35,360 bases of DNA from Calditrichota bacterium. Lineage in GTDB: Bacteria; Calditrichota; Calditrichia; Calditrichales; J004. Shown piece by piece: positions 26,723 to 35,083 of this stretch (position 1 is the stretch's first letter; every line of letters starts with the position of its first letter). The notes below the pieces were generated by a model that saw nothing but the letters and a program-made list of their open reading frames with translations, was not told where the DNA came from and did not search any database. The stretch lies in contig JAJRVW010000117.1 in the NCBI GenBank assembly GCA_024277115.1, positions 1 through 35,360 on the forward strand, read 5' to 3'. The position numbers and the translations under genes are program-made.

Positions 26723-26776
26723 TAATAATATTGCCAATTAACAAATCAACACAATCTTTAAAAGGAGATTCATCCG

Positions 26777-27217
26777 ATGTTATTAAAAAAAGCTACAATA
26801 ATTGCAAGCATTTTGCTTCTTGTTTTTCTTACTTCCTGCTCAGACAGCACATCTTCATCCGAAGAATTTGGCACTGTTTCAGGTACTGTGACCTTTACAG
26901 GTACATGGCCAGCCACAGGCGAAATACAAGTATCTATTTGGTCTGCCTGGCCTCCTGCCGGCCCACCTGCACAGGCAAGTGAAGTATTTACTGTCGGGGA
27001 AAATGAGCAATCGTATAAAATTGAAGGTTTGACAAAAGGTGAGTACCCTGTTGTTACATTGGGATGGCGAGACCCGGCAGACCCGGCAAATGCTAAAACC
27101 ATTGCCCTTTATTCTGATCCGGTAACCTTTGCGCCCATATCAATTGAAATTAGTGACAAACAAATGACCTGGGAAAATATTGATTTTCAGGCGGATTTAA
27201 GTGTCTTGTCCGATTAA
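26777..27217 (+). CDS. Small lipoprotein, first gene of the TonB-receptor operon
   Basis: A 146-residue exported lipoprotein (hydrophobic run ending VFLTSC, then a Ser-rich linker). An AAAGGAG box precedes the ATG. The mature part begins FGTVSGTVTFTGTWPATGEIQVSIW, a beta-rich start similar to carboxypeptidase-regulatory-like or transthyretin-like domains, and is rich in Trp and Pro (SAWPPAGPPA, LGWRDPADPAN). No exact family is recognised. It stands behind the predicted sigma-54 promoter and 74 bases before the TonB-dependent receptor, so it may be the surface partner that presents substrate to the receptor. Confidence 0.75.
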   Translation: MLLKKATIIASILLLVFLTSCSDSTSSSEEFGTVSGTVTFTGTWPATGEIQVSIWSAWPPAGPPAQASEVFTVGENEQSYKIEGLTKGEYPVVTLGWRDPADPANAKTIALYSDPVTFAPISIEISDKQMTWENIDFQADLSVLSD

Positions 27218-27232
27218 TTTGACTTCCTGGAG

Positions 27233-27276
27233 AGCCCGGCGTTTTTGATACGCTAATCAAAAGTGCCGGGCTTTTA
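27233..27276 (+). terminator. Hairpin between the lipoprotein and receptor genes (attenuator or partial terminator)
   Basis: AGCCCGGC (27233-27240) pairs with GCCGGGCT (27265-27272). Inside it TTTTGAT pairs with ATCAAAA, and TTTTATAAAAG follows. It lies 15 bases before the receptor's ATG, so it could lower receptor expression relative to the lipoprotein, or end the first transcript outright. Confidence 0.6.
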
Positions 27277-27290
27277 TAAAAGAAAATAAA

Positions 27291-29549
27291 ATGAAAATAC
27301 TATCTATTCTCCTAATTGTTCTCAGTTTTATTGGCCTCAGTGTTGCGGAAACGGTATCGGAAAAAAAAGCAGTTCTTATCGGAGAAGTTTTTGACGCCGA
27401 AACGTTTGAGCCTCTCGCCTATACAAATGTCTATTTTGACAGTACCTCCCGGGGGGCATCTACAAAAAGAAACGGACATTTTCTAATTGACAATATTACG
27501 CCGGGCACATATACCATTGTTGTGGACCGAATAGGTTACAGCGCATATAAAGAGACTGGTTTTAAAATCTTGGCAGGCGATACAATCAAAAAGAGTTTTC
27601 ATCTGTCGCCTTCTTTAATTGAGTCCGAAGCAGTGATCGTGACCGCTTCATTGCGTGAACAAACAGCACAAATGGCGCCGGCAAAAGTGGATATAATCAG
27701 CGCTAAAGATTTACGAAGACGCTCAATTGTAACCTTTGACCAGGCCTTGGACAATGTCCCCGGAGTTTCGGTGTACCGCTCCGCAGGAACATCCGTTCAG
27801 AGCCTTTCAATCAGGGGAAGTTCGGACGTTGCAGGAGGGGGAGTCGGCAATCGGGTCCTTTTGCTTGTCGATGGACGTCCGGCGCTTTCTTCTGATACGG
27901 GTGGCGCTTTATGGAGCCTTATACCCACAAATATTATTGAACGTGTCGAAGTTTTAAAAGGGGCTTTTTCCAGTTTATACGGCTCTACGGCCATGGGTGG
28001 CGTGGTAAATGTTATCACCCGCAGGCCGGCCTATAAAAGGATGGGTACCGTTGATGTGGGGTATGGCGTCTACCAGCCTGCTTCAGCCGATATTAAATAC
28101 ACCGATGAACCATTGTTTTTTAAGCAGCTGCAAATGAGCTACTCCGGAATAACCGGTGATTTGAGTTACCTGTTTAACACAAGTTATAAAACCTCAGATG
28201 GTCATTCTCAAAACAGCCAATATGCTTTTTATAATGTCTTTTCCAAACTTATTTATGATTTGCAGGATAGCCGCTACCTGGAATTGAGCCTTAGCCGAAG
28301 CGAAGCGGAAAATGATTACCCGCATACATGGAAAAATAATCTTTATCCCTTGCAGGTTGCCGAAAAATACAAAGATGATCTACAAAAGAAAAAAGATTTT
28401 AGCGTCGATTTTAAGTATTGGGCCATTCCCTCAGAGCATCTTAATTATTCATCACGATTTTATATGTACCGCAACGAATCCCGTTCATTTTTTAATAGCT
28501 CAGACCCCGATATATTAATCCCCGGGAATCAGCCCTTTGGCTGGGGCACAAGTGTGGATGCAGATAAATTCGGCCATCTCACACAATTTGATTTTACCCT
28601 GGCGGACAATCAAAAGATGATTGCAGGCATCGACTTACAAATCGACCAGGTAAAATCCTCGCCGGATACAGTGATGTACGGAAACAGACAGGTCAATAAT
28701 TTTGCGGTGTATATGCAGGATGAATGGAAAATCAATCCCGACCTTATTACGACCATTGGCCTGCGTTACGATTTTAATAAATTGATAGGCGGGGTTACGC
28801 AAACCCAGTTAAGCAGTAATATTGCCCTTGTTTATCAAGTTGATCCAAGTACAACAATCAGGGTTTTATTGGGGCAAGGCTTCCGTGCGCCGTCCATCGC
28901 TGAACGCTTCTTCCAGAAAGAGTTGAACGGCGGGACTTTGTTTAAACCCAATCCAAATTTAAAAGCCGAACGAACCGACCTCTCATTTGAAAGTGGCGTA
29001 ACCTGGAATGTGCTGGATAATTTAAGTTTTAATGCCGCCTATTTTAGAAACCATTATAAAGATATGATTTTCTGGCAGGAGATTTCCGAGGAAGAAGGTG
29101 TCGTGTACACTTTGTTCCAGGTCAGGAACTTAAACTCGGCCCTTGTACAAGGTTTAGAGTTCTCTGTTAGCTACAATCCCTTTAAAAACTTGCGTACAAA
29201 TATAAACTATACATATCTCGATGCGCAGGACGAATCGCCGGGGCGTATAAACGACACATTGCCATACCGTGTTAAACACGCACTCAAGGGTTCTGTCGAT
29301 TGGTTACTTGGCGATATTTCATTGCATTTTGATTCGCGTTATAAAAGTAAAGTGGAAGAAGTATTCTTATATCCATTGGAAGCGCCTCAGGCCTACATTC
29401 TGAGTAATGCAAAGTTAAATTATGCTTTTAACAAAACCATAAATTTTTCATTGGCAGTTAATAATCTTTTTAACACACAATATGAAGAGCTGGCCCGTTA
29501 TAGGATGCCCGGCCGAAATTTTCTTGTTGAAACGCATCTTCAATTTTAG
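27291..29549 (+). CDS. TonB-dependent outer-membrane receptor
   Basis: A 752-residue receptor with a signal peptide (MKILSILLIVLSFIGLSVAE). Next is a carboxypeptidase-regulatory-like domain (~27-105: GEVFDAETFEPLAYTNVYFD...KSFHLSP). Then comes the plug (~115-235: FDQALDNVPGVSVYRSAGTSVQ, SIRGSS, LLLVDGRPALS, IERVEVLKGAFSSLYGSTAMGGVVNVITRRP) and a 22-strand-type barrel ending in HLQF. FRAP (531-534) and NPNL (554-557) boxes, known from heme and related receptors, are present. The conserved His between them in hemoglobin receptors is absent, so heme is possible but not shown; cobalamin or siderophores are equally open. Imports a scarce ligand using TonB energy. It is second in the putative sigma-54-driven operon. 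Confidence 0.9.
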   Translation: MKILSILLIVLSFIGLSVAETVSEKKAVLIGEVFDAETFEPLAYTNVYFDSTSRGASTKRNGHFLIDNITPGTYTIVVDRIGYSAYKETGFKILAGDTIKKSFHLSPSLIESEAVIVTASLREQTAQMAPAKVDIISAKDLRRRSIVTFDQALDNVPGVSVYRSAGTSVQSLSIRGSSDVAGGGVGNRVLLLVDGRPALSSDTGGALWSLIPTNIIERVEVLKGAFSSLYGSTAMGGVVNVITRRPAYKRMGTVDVGYGVYQPASADIKYTDEPLFFKQLQMSYSGITGDLSYLFNTSYKTSDGHSQNSQYAFYNVFSKLIYDLQDSRYLELSLSRSEAENDYPHTWKNNLYPLQVAEKYKDDLQKKKDFSVDFKYWAIPSEHLNYSSRFYMYRNESRSFFNSSDPDILIPGNQPFGWGTSVDADKFGHLTQFDFTLADNQKMIAGIDLQIDQVKSSPDTVMYGNRQVNNFAVYMQDEWKINPDLITTIGLRYDFNKLIGGVTQTQLSSNIALVYQVDPSTTIRVLLGQGFRAPSIAERFFQKELNGGTLFKPNPNLKAERTDLSFESGVTWNVLDNLSFNAAYFRNHYKDMIFWQEISEEEGVVYTLFQVRNLNSALVQGLEFSVSYNPFKNLRTNINYTYLDAQDESPGRINDTLPYRVKHALKGSVDWLLGDISLHFDSRYKSKVEEVFLYPLEAPQAYILSNAKLNYAFNKTINFSLAVNNLFNTQYEELARYRMPGRNFLVETHLQF

Positions 29550-29561
29550 GAGGCTGATCTA

Positions 29562-30275
29562 ATGCCACAATTTGTTTCGTACATTCCAATTGCCACTACT
29601 TTATTTTCTGTATTTTTTGCCTGGCATATTTTTAAACGATTTGGGACAAAAGGTAAAGGGCCACACCTGCTTTGGTGGGGATTTGGTGTGTTAATGTATG
29701 GCGTAGGTACATTTACTGAATCGTTTGTTTCCTTATTTGGCTGGAACGAAATTATCTTCCGTAGTTGGTATATTTCCGGTGCATTGCTGGGCGGCGCTCC
29801 ACTTGCTCAGGGAACAGTCTATTTGCTGCTTAAGCCCAAAACGGCAAAAATACTAACCTGGGTTTTGGTACCGGCAATAATTATATCTTCCATATTTGTA
29901 ATCCTTACACCTTTGGATTTAGCTTTAGTCGAGACACACCGTCTTTCCGGGAGTGTAATCGTATGGAAATGGGTACGTTTGTTTAGCCCCTTTATCAATA
30001 CATACGCATTTATCTTTTTGGTAGGCGGCGCCATTTTATCGGCAATCCGTTTTAAACGCAACAATAAAACCTATTATCGATTTATCGGCAATGTATTAAT
30101 TGCTATTGGCGCGTTGTTGCCTGGCATCGGTGGAACATTTACCCGTTTTGGATATACTGAAGTTTTGTATATTACCGAGTTCCTTGGATTGTCTTTTATT
30201 TTTGCCGGATATTTGTATAATATCAATAATAAAAAACTGATTGGTTTAAGGGACGAAAAAGTCGTATTAACTTAA
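29562..30275 (+). CDS. Seven-helix membrane protein of unknown family
   Basis: A 237-residue inner-membrane protein starting 12 bases after the receptor stop, behind AGGAGG. Seven hydrophobic segments are visible: FVSYIPIATTLFSVFFAW, LLWWGFGVLMYGVGTF, WYISGALLGGAPLAQGTVYLL, ILTWVLVPAIIISSIFVIL, FINTYAFIFLVGGAILS, FIGNVLIAIGALLPGIGG and VLYITEFLGLSFIFAGYLY. There is no extra soluble domain. I do not recognise the family; the layout recalls seven-helix sensor or transport modules. Co-transcription with the TonB receptor suggests a role in inner-membrane passage or sensing of the imported ligand. Confidence 0.75.
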   Translation: MPQFVSYIPIATTLFSVFFAWHIFKRFGTKGKGPHLLWWGFGVLMYGVGTFTESFVSLFGWNEIIFRSWYISGALLGGAPLAQGTVYLLLKPKTAKILTWVLVPAIIISSIFVILTPLDLALVETHRLSGSVIVWKWVRLFSPFINTYAFIFLVGGAILSAIRFKRNNKTYYRFIGNVLIAIGALLPGIGGTFTRFGYTEVLYITEFLGLSFIFAGYLYNINNKKLIGLRDEKVVLT

Positions 30276-30299
30276 AACTATTTTTATTATGGAGTATTT

Positions 30300-30491
30300 A
30301 TGGAACAAGATGTAAAAAAGGCTTGTCTCTTTTGTGACCGTGATGAGCATGAAATCCCCCTGATTCATTTGGATTATCAGGGAAAAGAATTGTGGATTTG
30401 TCCGCAGCACATGCCCAACCTGATTCATAACCCGTCTTCGTTAGAAGGTAAATTGCCCGGTGCTGAAAATATGGATGCTGCCGAGCATTAA
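30300..30491 (+). CDS. 63-residue CxxC/CxxH putative zinc-binding protein
   Basis: A small protein with C9-x2-C12 (ACLFCDRDE) and C34-x2-H37 (IWICPQHM type) separated by 21 residues, the spacing of a zinc ribbon or a small metal site; His17 and His23 lie between. The C-terminal tail is acidic and ends AEH. A TGGAGT box precedes the ATG. It is 24 bases after the seven-helix gene and before a clear terminator, so it closes the receptor operon. The function is unknown; a metal-binding accessory or small regulator is the best guess from pattern alone. Confidence 0.7.
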   Translation: MEQDVKKACLFCDRDEHEIPLIHLDYQGKELWICPQHMPNLIHNPSSLEGKLPGAENMDAAEH

Positions 30492-30512
30492 TCTTAAAGG
30501 TTTTCTTTCTTG

Positions 30513-30546
30513 CACCTGTCGTTATTAAATGGCAGGTGTTTTTTTT
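30513..30546 (+). terminator. Terminator of the TonB-receptor operon
   Basis: CACCTGTC (30513) pairs with GGCAGGTG (30531-30538), one wobble, followed by eight T. It lies 22 bases after the stop of the 63-residue gene, so the operon end is well marked. Confidence 0.85.
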
Positions 30547-30703
30547 GATCTTTACATGCTTAAAACACCAATGCGTTCTAAAAATATAAGATAATTTTAT
30601 TGATGGTCGCGCATAGCATTTAGTGATCATTTTTTTTGACGGCTTTAAGTTGTATTAATACATACCGAATAATTTAATATCCAAGAATAAAACGGTGTGA
30701 ATT

Positions 30704-31324
30704 ATGACAAAGTCAATGAAAACAGAAGAAAAGATTTTTCGTTCGGCCATGTCTTCTTTTATAGAAAAGGGCAGGCATGGTGCAAAAATGCAGGAAATTG
30801 CCGATCGGGCCGAAATAAATAAAGCCATGTTGTTCTATTATTACAAGGACAAAGAAAAGTTGTATGCCCATGTTTTTGAGACGGTCTTAAAAAAGGTATT
30901 TGGCAGTTTGCACACTATTTTTAAGCAGGGCGTGCCCTTTTCAATTTCACTTCGCCTTTTTATCGATCGTTACATGGACATGGTAAATTCGAACCCACAA
31001 GTGCCCATGTTTGTATTGCGCGAGTTGGGTTCCGGCGATGAAACGGCCACCCAAATTATTGCGAAATTAAATGCGGAAGGTAAATTTGAGTTTCCCAAAG
31101 CATTTATAGAATCGGCCTGCAAAGCCGTGAAAAACGGTGAAATAAAAGAAGTTGATCCTGTGCAGCTTATGTTTAGCGTGATTGGCGCCGCTAATTATTT
31201 CTTCCTTGCCGAACCCATGATGAAACCTTTCCTTGAAAACCAAGGTGATTTTAACCGGCGGGATTTTTTGTTAAATCAAAAACAAAATATTTTTAATATG
31301 TTTTATCACGGGATTCAAAACTAA
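30704..31324 (+). CDS. TetR/AcrR-family transcriptional regulator
   Basis: A 206-residue regulator with the usual N-terminal helix-turn-helix (AMSSFIEKGRHGAKMQEIADRA, then EINKAMLFYYYKDKEKLYAHVF) and a C-terminal helical domain of the type with RELGSGDETATQII and the late MLFSVIGAANYFFLAEPMMK-like segment. The ribosome site is weak, and M5 is an alternative start. A perfect palindrome GTATTAATAC (30652-30661) lies 43 bases upstream and may be its operator. It is convergent with the YihY/BrkB gene, and no target operon follows on its strand. Confidence 0.88.
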   Translation: MTKSMKTEEKIFRSAMSSFIEKGRHGAKMQEIADRAEINKAMLFYYYKDKEKLYAHVFETVLKKVFGSLHTIFKQGVPFSISLRLFIDRYMDMVNSNPQVPMFVLRELGSGDETATQIIAKLNAEGKFEFPKAFIESACKAVKNGEIKEVDPVQLMFSVIGAANYFFLAEPMMKPFLENQGDFNRRDFLLNQKQNIFNMFYHGIQN

Positions 31325-31365
31325 AAAGAACCCGCGAAATTATAGACTTTCTGAGTATAGTGAAT

Positions 31366-32697
31366 TTAAATATCTTTCAATAAAATATTTTTTGGGTCCG
31401 CTTTAAGGCAATCCTCAAATAATTGTAAGCGGCTTACCAACTCAGTCCTCAATTCCGATCCGACAAATTGTTTGGCATCATTCCCGAGGTTCTCCATGCT
31501 TAATAAAATATCCTGAATGGTCAGGTTATTTATGTCCCGCGCCGGTTGGTAAGTAAAGCCGTGCTTGCCTTTGCTTAGTTTGGATAAAATCTTCGCCTTG
31601 GTCAGTTCCGCTACAATTTCCCGCGTTATATTTTCCGGTATTTCCGAGTGCCCGGCAATTTGTTTTGTGGTCAATGGCTTTTCGCCATGTTCAAAATTCT
31701 TGATTATAACATGGGCGATGTTCAGTGTAAACACTTTTTTATAAAACCCACTTATTTTACCCGTTTCCTTTTCAAAAATATAGGCCGGTACATTCTGAAA
31801 CGCATAACTGAGCTCCGCACCAAATAAAACGATAAACCAGCTGATTTGCAGCCAGATCAGGAATAAGGGCAAAGCTGCGAAACTGCCGTAAATAGCGCTG
31901 TATTTTGCCGCGCCGATTTGGAATCCGATATAAAGGACTTGCACAAACTGGTAAAGCGTTCCGGCAATAACGGCACCGTAAATAGCCGCTTTATAATTGA
32001 CTCTTGTGTTGGGAATAATCAGGTAAGTTAAGGTAAACAATAGCCAGATAAGGGTGTATGGGATCAATTTTAAAAGAAAAAGAATGAGCGGGTCGATGGC
32101 ATTTAAAACATCCACATGTTGCGTTAAATCAATCACTTCGCTGCGGATATAAACCGCGACGCTGCTGGAAACTAAAAAGATTACCGGCCCGATAATCATA
32201 ATTGAAAGGTAATCGGAAAATTTACGGATAAACGACCGGGCGCGTTTGACAGACCAAATATTATTGAGGGATTCCTCGATATTGCCCAAGACCCGGATAG
32301 CCGCCCAAATAAGCAAGGCAACGCCTATCCCGGCAATAAGCCCGCTACGGCTAACCTGAAGCATGGAATTGGCAAAAGTAAGGATCCATTCCACTACTTC
32401 TTTATGCTCGGGAAGCTCCTCGATTAATTTTTGTTTAAGGGCATCCTGCATGCCAAATCCTTTGGAAATCCCAAAGGCCAGCGCGGCAACAGGCACAAGC
32501 GAAAGCAGAGAGTAATAGGTCAGCGCCGATGCGTGCAAGGGGCATTTGTCGCGCATAAAACCACGTATGGCAAACACAAGGATGCGCAGTTGGATCATAA
32601 AAAAACGCTTAAATTTCCCCATGCGCTCTATGTTCATGGTCCATAAATTGCGCTTAAAAAATTGGTATATAATCTGGACAAGTTCGTTGAGGTTCAA
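31366..32697 (-). CDS. YihY/virulence factor BrkB family membrane protein
   Basis: A 443-residue inner-membrane protein of the YihY/BrkB family (old name RNase BN, which is not its real activity). The family core has six helices with the markers CPLHASALTYYSLLSLVPV, IRVLGNIEESLNNIW, YLIIPNTRVNYKAAIYGAV and YGSFAALPLFLIWLQISWFIVLFGAELSYA. After the membrane part (~residue 310) comes a winged-helix-like extension (LTTKQIAGHSEIPENITREIVAELTKAKILSK), seen in some family members, and an acidic tail. The start is taken as the TTG at 32697, behind AAAGGG; the first ATG is 20 codons later. Function uncertain. Confidence 0.85.
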   Translation of the reverse strand: MNLNELVQIIYQFFKRNLWTMNIERMGKFKRFFMIQLRILVFAIRGFMRDKCPLHASALTYYSLLSLVPVAALAFGISKGFGMQDALKQKLIEELPEHKEVVEWILTFANSMLQVSRSGLIAGIGVALLIWAAIRVLGNIEESLNNIWSVKRARSFIRKFSDYLSIMIIGPVIFLVSSSVAVYIRSEVIDLTQHVDVLNAIDPLILFLLKLIPYTLIWLLFTLTYLIIPNTRVNYKAAIYGAVIAGTLYQFVQVLYIGFQIGAAKYSAIYGSFAALPLFLIWLQISWFIVLFGAELSYAFQNVPAYIFEKETGKISGFYKKVFTLNIAHVIIKNFEHGEKPLTTKQIAGHSEIPENITREIVAELTKAKILSKLSKGKHGFTYQPARDINNLTIQDILLSMENLGNDAKQFVGSELRTELVSRLQLFEDCLKADPKNILLKDI

Positions 32698-33067
32698 TTT
32701 GGCCCTTTAATAAAATAATTTCTGGGAGGTGCTTACATTTACTTCTAAATCAAAATTCGTTAATCGTTATTTTATATTCAAGTTTTATGCGAAAGTATTT
32801 TGACCCTAAGTACAAATAATACGGGTTCAGCTTGTACTTAATCTTGCACTTGCCCATACTCTTTTCACGGATATTCTATAAGGGTACGAGAATGAGTATG
32901 AGTAAGAATATGACCAAGGGCTCAAATCAGTCTCCGCACTAAATGAAAGAGAATCAAAAATATTTATATAAAGTTCGATTGGCATAGGAAAATTCTATTT
33001 GCTTGCCGGGCCGCCTTTGCTTAAATTCTCGCCGTCCAGAAAGACAATGAAATGTAAATTAAAATTC
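32698..33067. other. Gene-free spacer upstream of an orphan terminator
   Basis: No coding frame. It contains purine-rich low-complexity DNA (GAGAATGAGTATGAGTAAG, near 32889) whose GAGTATG pairs with CATACTC some 45 bases upstream. A strong terminator closes the region at 33068-33101 although no plus-strand gene lies before it, so an unannotated small RNA is possible. The promoters of typA and of the YihY/BrkB gene must lie in this spacer too. Confidence 0.45.
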
Positions 33068-33101
33068 AACGGAGCTGGTTACCTGATCAGCTCCGTTTTT
33101 A
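33068..33101 (+). terminator. Perfect terminator hairpin with no upstream gene
   Basis: AACGGAGCTG (33068-33077) and CAGCTCCGTT (33088-33097) form a 10-pair perfect stem with a 10-base loop and then a T run. The nearest plus-strand gene upstream ends at 31324, on the far side of the minus-strand YihY/BrkB gene, so this ends some other transcript or acts as a leader attenuator 60 bases before typA. Confidence 0.7.
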
Positions 33102-33159
33102 ATTTAAGGGGACGTCGTCAAAATAATTTTTTTAAAAAAGTAAAATAGAAAGTGTACAA

Positions 33160-34980
33160 ATGAATATCGACAAAATAAGAAACATCGCCATTATCGCCCA
33201 TGTGGATCATGGCAAAACAACCCTTGTAGACGAAGTGTTAAAACAAGAAAACTTCTTCCGTGAAAACCAGCAGTTTCAAGAGCGTTTTATGGATTCCAAC
33301 GACCTGGAACGCGAGCGTGGCATCACTATCCTGTCCAAAAATATTTCCATTCGCCACGGTGAATATAAAATAAATATAATCGACACACCCGGCCATGCGG
33401 ATTTTGGTGGCGAGGTGGAGCGTGTCCTTAAAATGGCCAACGGGGTTTTACTGCTTGTGGATGCTTTTGAGGGCACCATGCCACAAACACGGTTTGTTTT
33501 ACAAAAGGCTTTGGCGTTACATCTAAAACCCATCGTAGTGATCAATAAAATGGATCGCCCGCAGGCACGCCCTTTGGAAGTATTGGACGAAATTTATGAC
33601 CTTTTTATTGATTTGGGCGCGAATGACGACCAGCTCGAATTTCCGGTGATTTATGCTTCGGCCAAAGCAGGATGCGCCAGCGCTAAGCCGGATGTTGTAA
33701 CTGATAATATGACGGTTTTAACTGAGAAAATAATTTCGGACATTCCCGCCCCCAAATTTATTGAAGGGACAACCCAAATGCAGATCACTTCATTGGACTA
33801 TTCGCCTTATGTTGGCCGGATAGGTGTTGGCCGTGTTTATCGCGGGGAAATTTCCGCAAGTAAAAGATATAAAATGGTCAACCGCAATGGTGATATTGTG
33901 GATGCGAGCATCAAACAACTTTTTTCTTTTGAGGGGCTTAGCCGTGTGGAGCAGGAGGTGGTCAAGGCCGGTGATATTTGTGCGGTCGTTGGCATAGAGG
34001 ATATTAATATCGGCGACACGATCGCTGACTTTGAAAACCCGGAACCCATGCCGATTATTGCCATCGATGAACCAACAATCAGCCTGACATTTACGATCAA
34101 TACCTCGCCGTTTTTTGGTAAAGAGGGCAAGTTTGTTACAAGCCGCCATTTGCGTGACCGTTTGATGAAAGAGCTGGAATTGGACGTGGCCCTGCGTGTG
34201 GAAGATACCAGTTCGCCGGATAGTTATAAAGTTTCCGGGCGCGGTATTTTACATATTTCCATTTTGATTGAAAATATGCGCCGTGAAGGGTACGAGTTTG
34301 CCGTTGGTATGCCGCGGGTAATTTATAAAACCATCGATGGCCATAAAGCCGAGCCGGTGGAAGAACTGGTTGTAGATGTGCCGGGAGAGCTCTCCGGAAA
34401 AGTGATCGAACTGGTTTCGCCCCGTAAGGGTTCGCTGGTAAGTATTGAAGACAAGGGTAATTTTAAAAACCTTGTTTTTCATATTCCATCGCGCGGGTTG
34501 ATGGGCTTGCGTAATAAGCTGCTCACCGCCACGGCCGGGGAAGCGGTGATGAACCATCGTTTTTACCAGTATGAGTTTTTTAAGGGCTCTATTCCGCAAC
34601 GCCAAAATGGTGTGTTGATTTCGATGAGCCAGGGGCAAGTGATTCCTTACGCGGTGGATGCTTTGCAAGATCGTGGTGTCTTTTTTGTTGATCCGGGCGT
34701 AGATGTTTATACGGGACAGATTATCGGTCTTAATAATAAAGATGCCGATATTGTCGTAAATGTGCAAAAGGCCAAAAAACTTTCCAATATGCGCGCCTCG
34801 GGCAGTGACCGTTCTATGAAAATTGCGCCGGCTATACACATGAGCCTGGAAGAATATCTGGAATTTATCGGGGATGATGAATTGGTGGAAATAACGCCAA
34901 AGTCGATCCGAATCCGTAAAATAATCTTGGATGAAAACGGCCGTAAAAAGGCCGACTCGATGAAAAAGAAAGGCCTTTAA
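33160..34980 (+). CDS. typA: Ribosome-associated translational GTPase TypA/BipA
   Basis: A 606-residue translational GTPase that binds the 70S ribosome and helps 50S assembly and stress adaptation. G-domain motifs are complete: AHVDHGKTT (G1, residues 13-21), RGITI (G2), [14 protein letters not shown] (G3), NKMDRP (G4) and SAK (G5, as YASAKAG). Domain II follows ([20 protein letters not shown]), then domains III and V, and the BipA-specific C-terminal domain ending [29 protein letters not shown] (by landmark). Length matches the family (~605-615). It is a single gene with its own terminator. Confidence 0.97.
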   Translation: MNIDKIRNIAIIAHVDHGKTTLVDEVLKQENFFRENQQFQERFMDSNDLERERGITILSKNISIRHGEYKINIIDTPGHADFGGEVERVLKMANGVLLLVDAFEGTMPQTRFVLQKALALHLKPIVVINKMDRPQARPLEVLDEIYDLFIDLGANDDQLEFPVIYASAKAGCASAKPDVVTDNMTVLTEKIISDIPAPKFIEGTTQMQITSLDYSPYVGRIGVGRVYRGEISASKRYKMVNRNGDIVDASIKQLFSFEGLSRVEQEVVKAGDICAVVGIEDINIGDTIADFENPEPMPIIAIDEPTISLTFTINTSPFFGKEGKFVTSRHLRDRLMKELELDVALRVEDTSSPDSYKVSGRGILHISILIENMRREGYEFAVGMPRVIYKTIDGHKAEPVEELVVDVPGELSGKVIELVSPRKGSLVSIEDKGNFKNLVFHIPSRGLMGLRNKLLTATAGEAVMNHRFYQYEFFKGSIPQRQNGVLISMSQGQVIPYAVDALQDRGVFFVDPGVDVYTGQIIGLNNKDADIVVNVQKAKKLSNMRASGSDRSMKIAPAIHMSLEEYLEFIGDDELVEITPKSIRIRKIILDENGRKKADSMKKKGL

Positions 34981-34988
34981 CAATATTA

Positions 34989-35024
34989 GACCTCCCAGGT
35001 TTAAAAAATCTGGGAGGTCTTTTC
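34989..35024 (+). terminator. typA terminator
   Basis: GACCTCCCAG (34989-34998) and CTGGGAGGTC (35010-35019) make a perfect 10-pair stem followed by TTTT. It begins 9 bases after the typA stop. Confidence 0.88.
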
Positions 35025-35038
35025 GTATTGGGAAATTG

Positions 35039-35079
35039 AAGGATGCCATCGCTCTAAGCGATGGCATCCTTTTTTTTAT
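35039..35079. terminator. Bidirectional terminator between typA and the convergent sorted protein gene
   Basis: AAGGATGCCATCGCT (35039-35053) and its exact reverse complement (35057-35071) form a 15-pair stem with a 3-base loop. T runs on the plus strand allow it to stop typA read-through, and it lies directly after the minus-strand stop at 35084. Confidence 0.8.
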
Positions 35080-35083
35080 ACTA

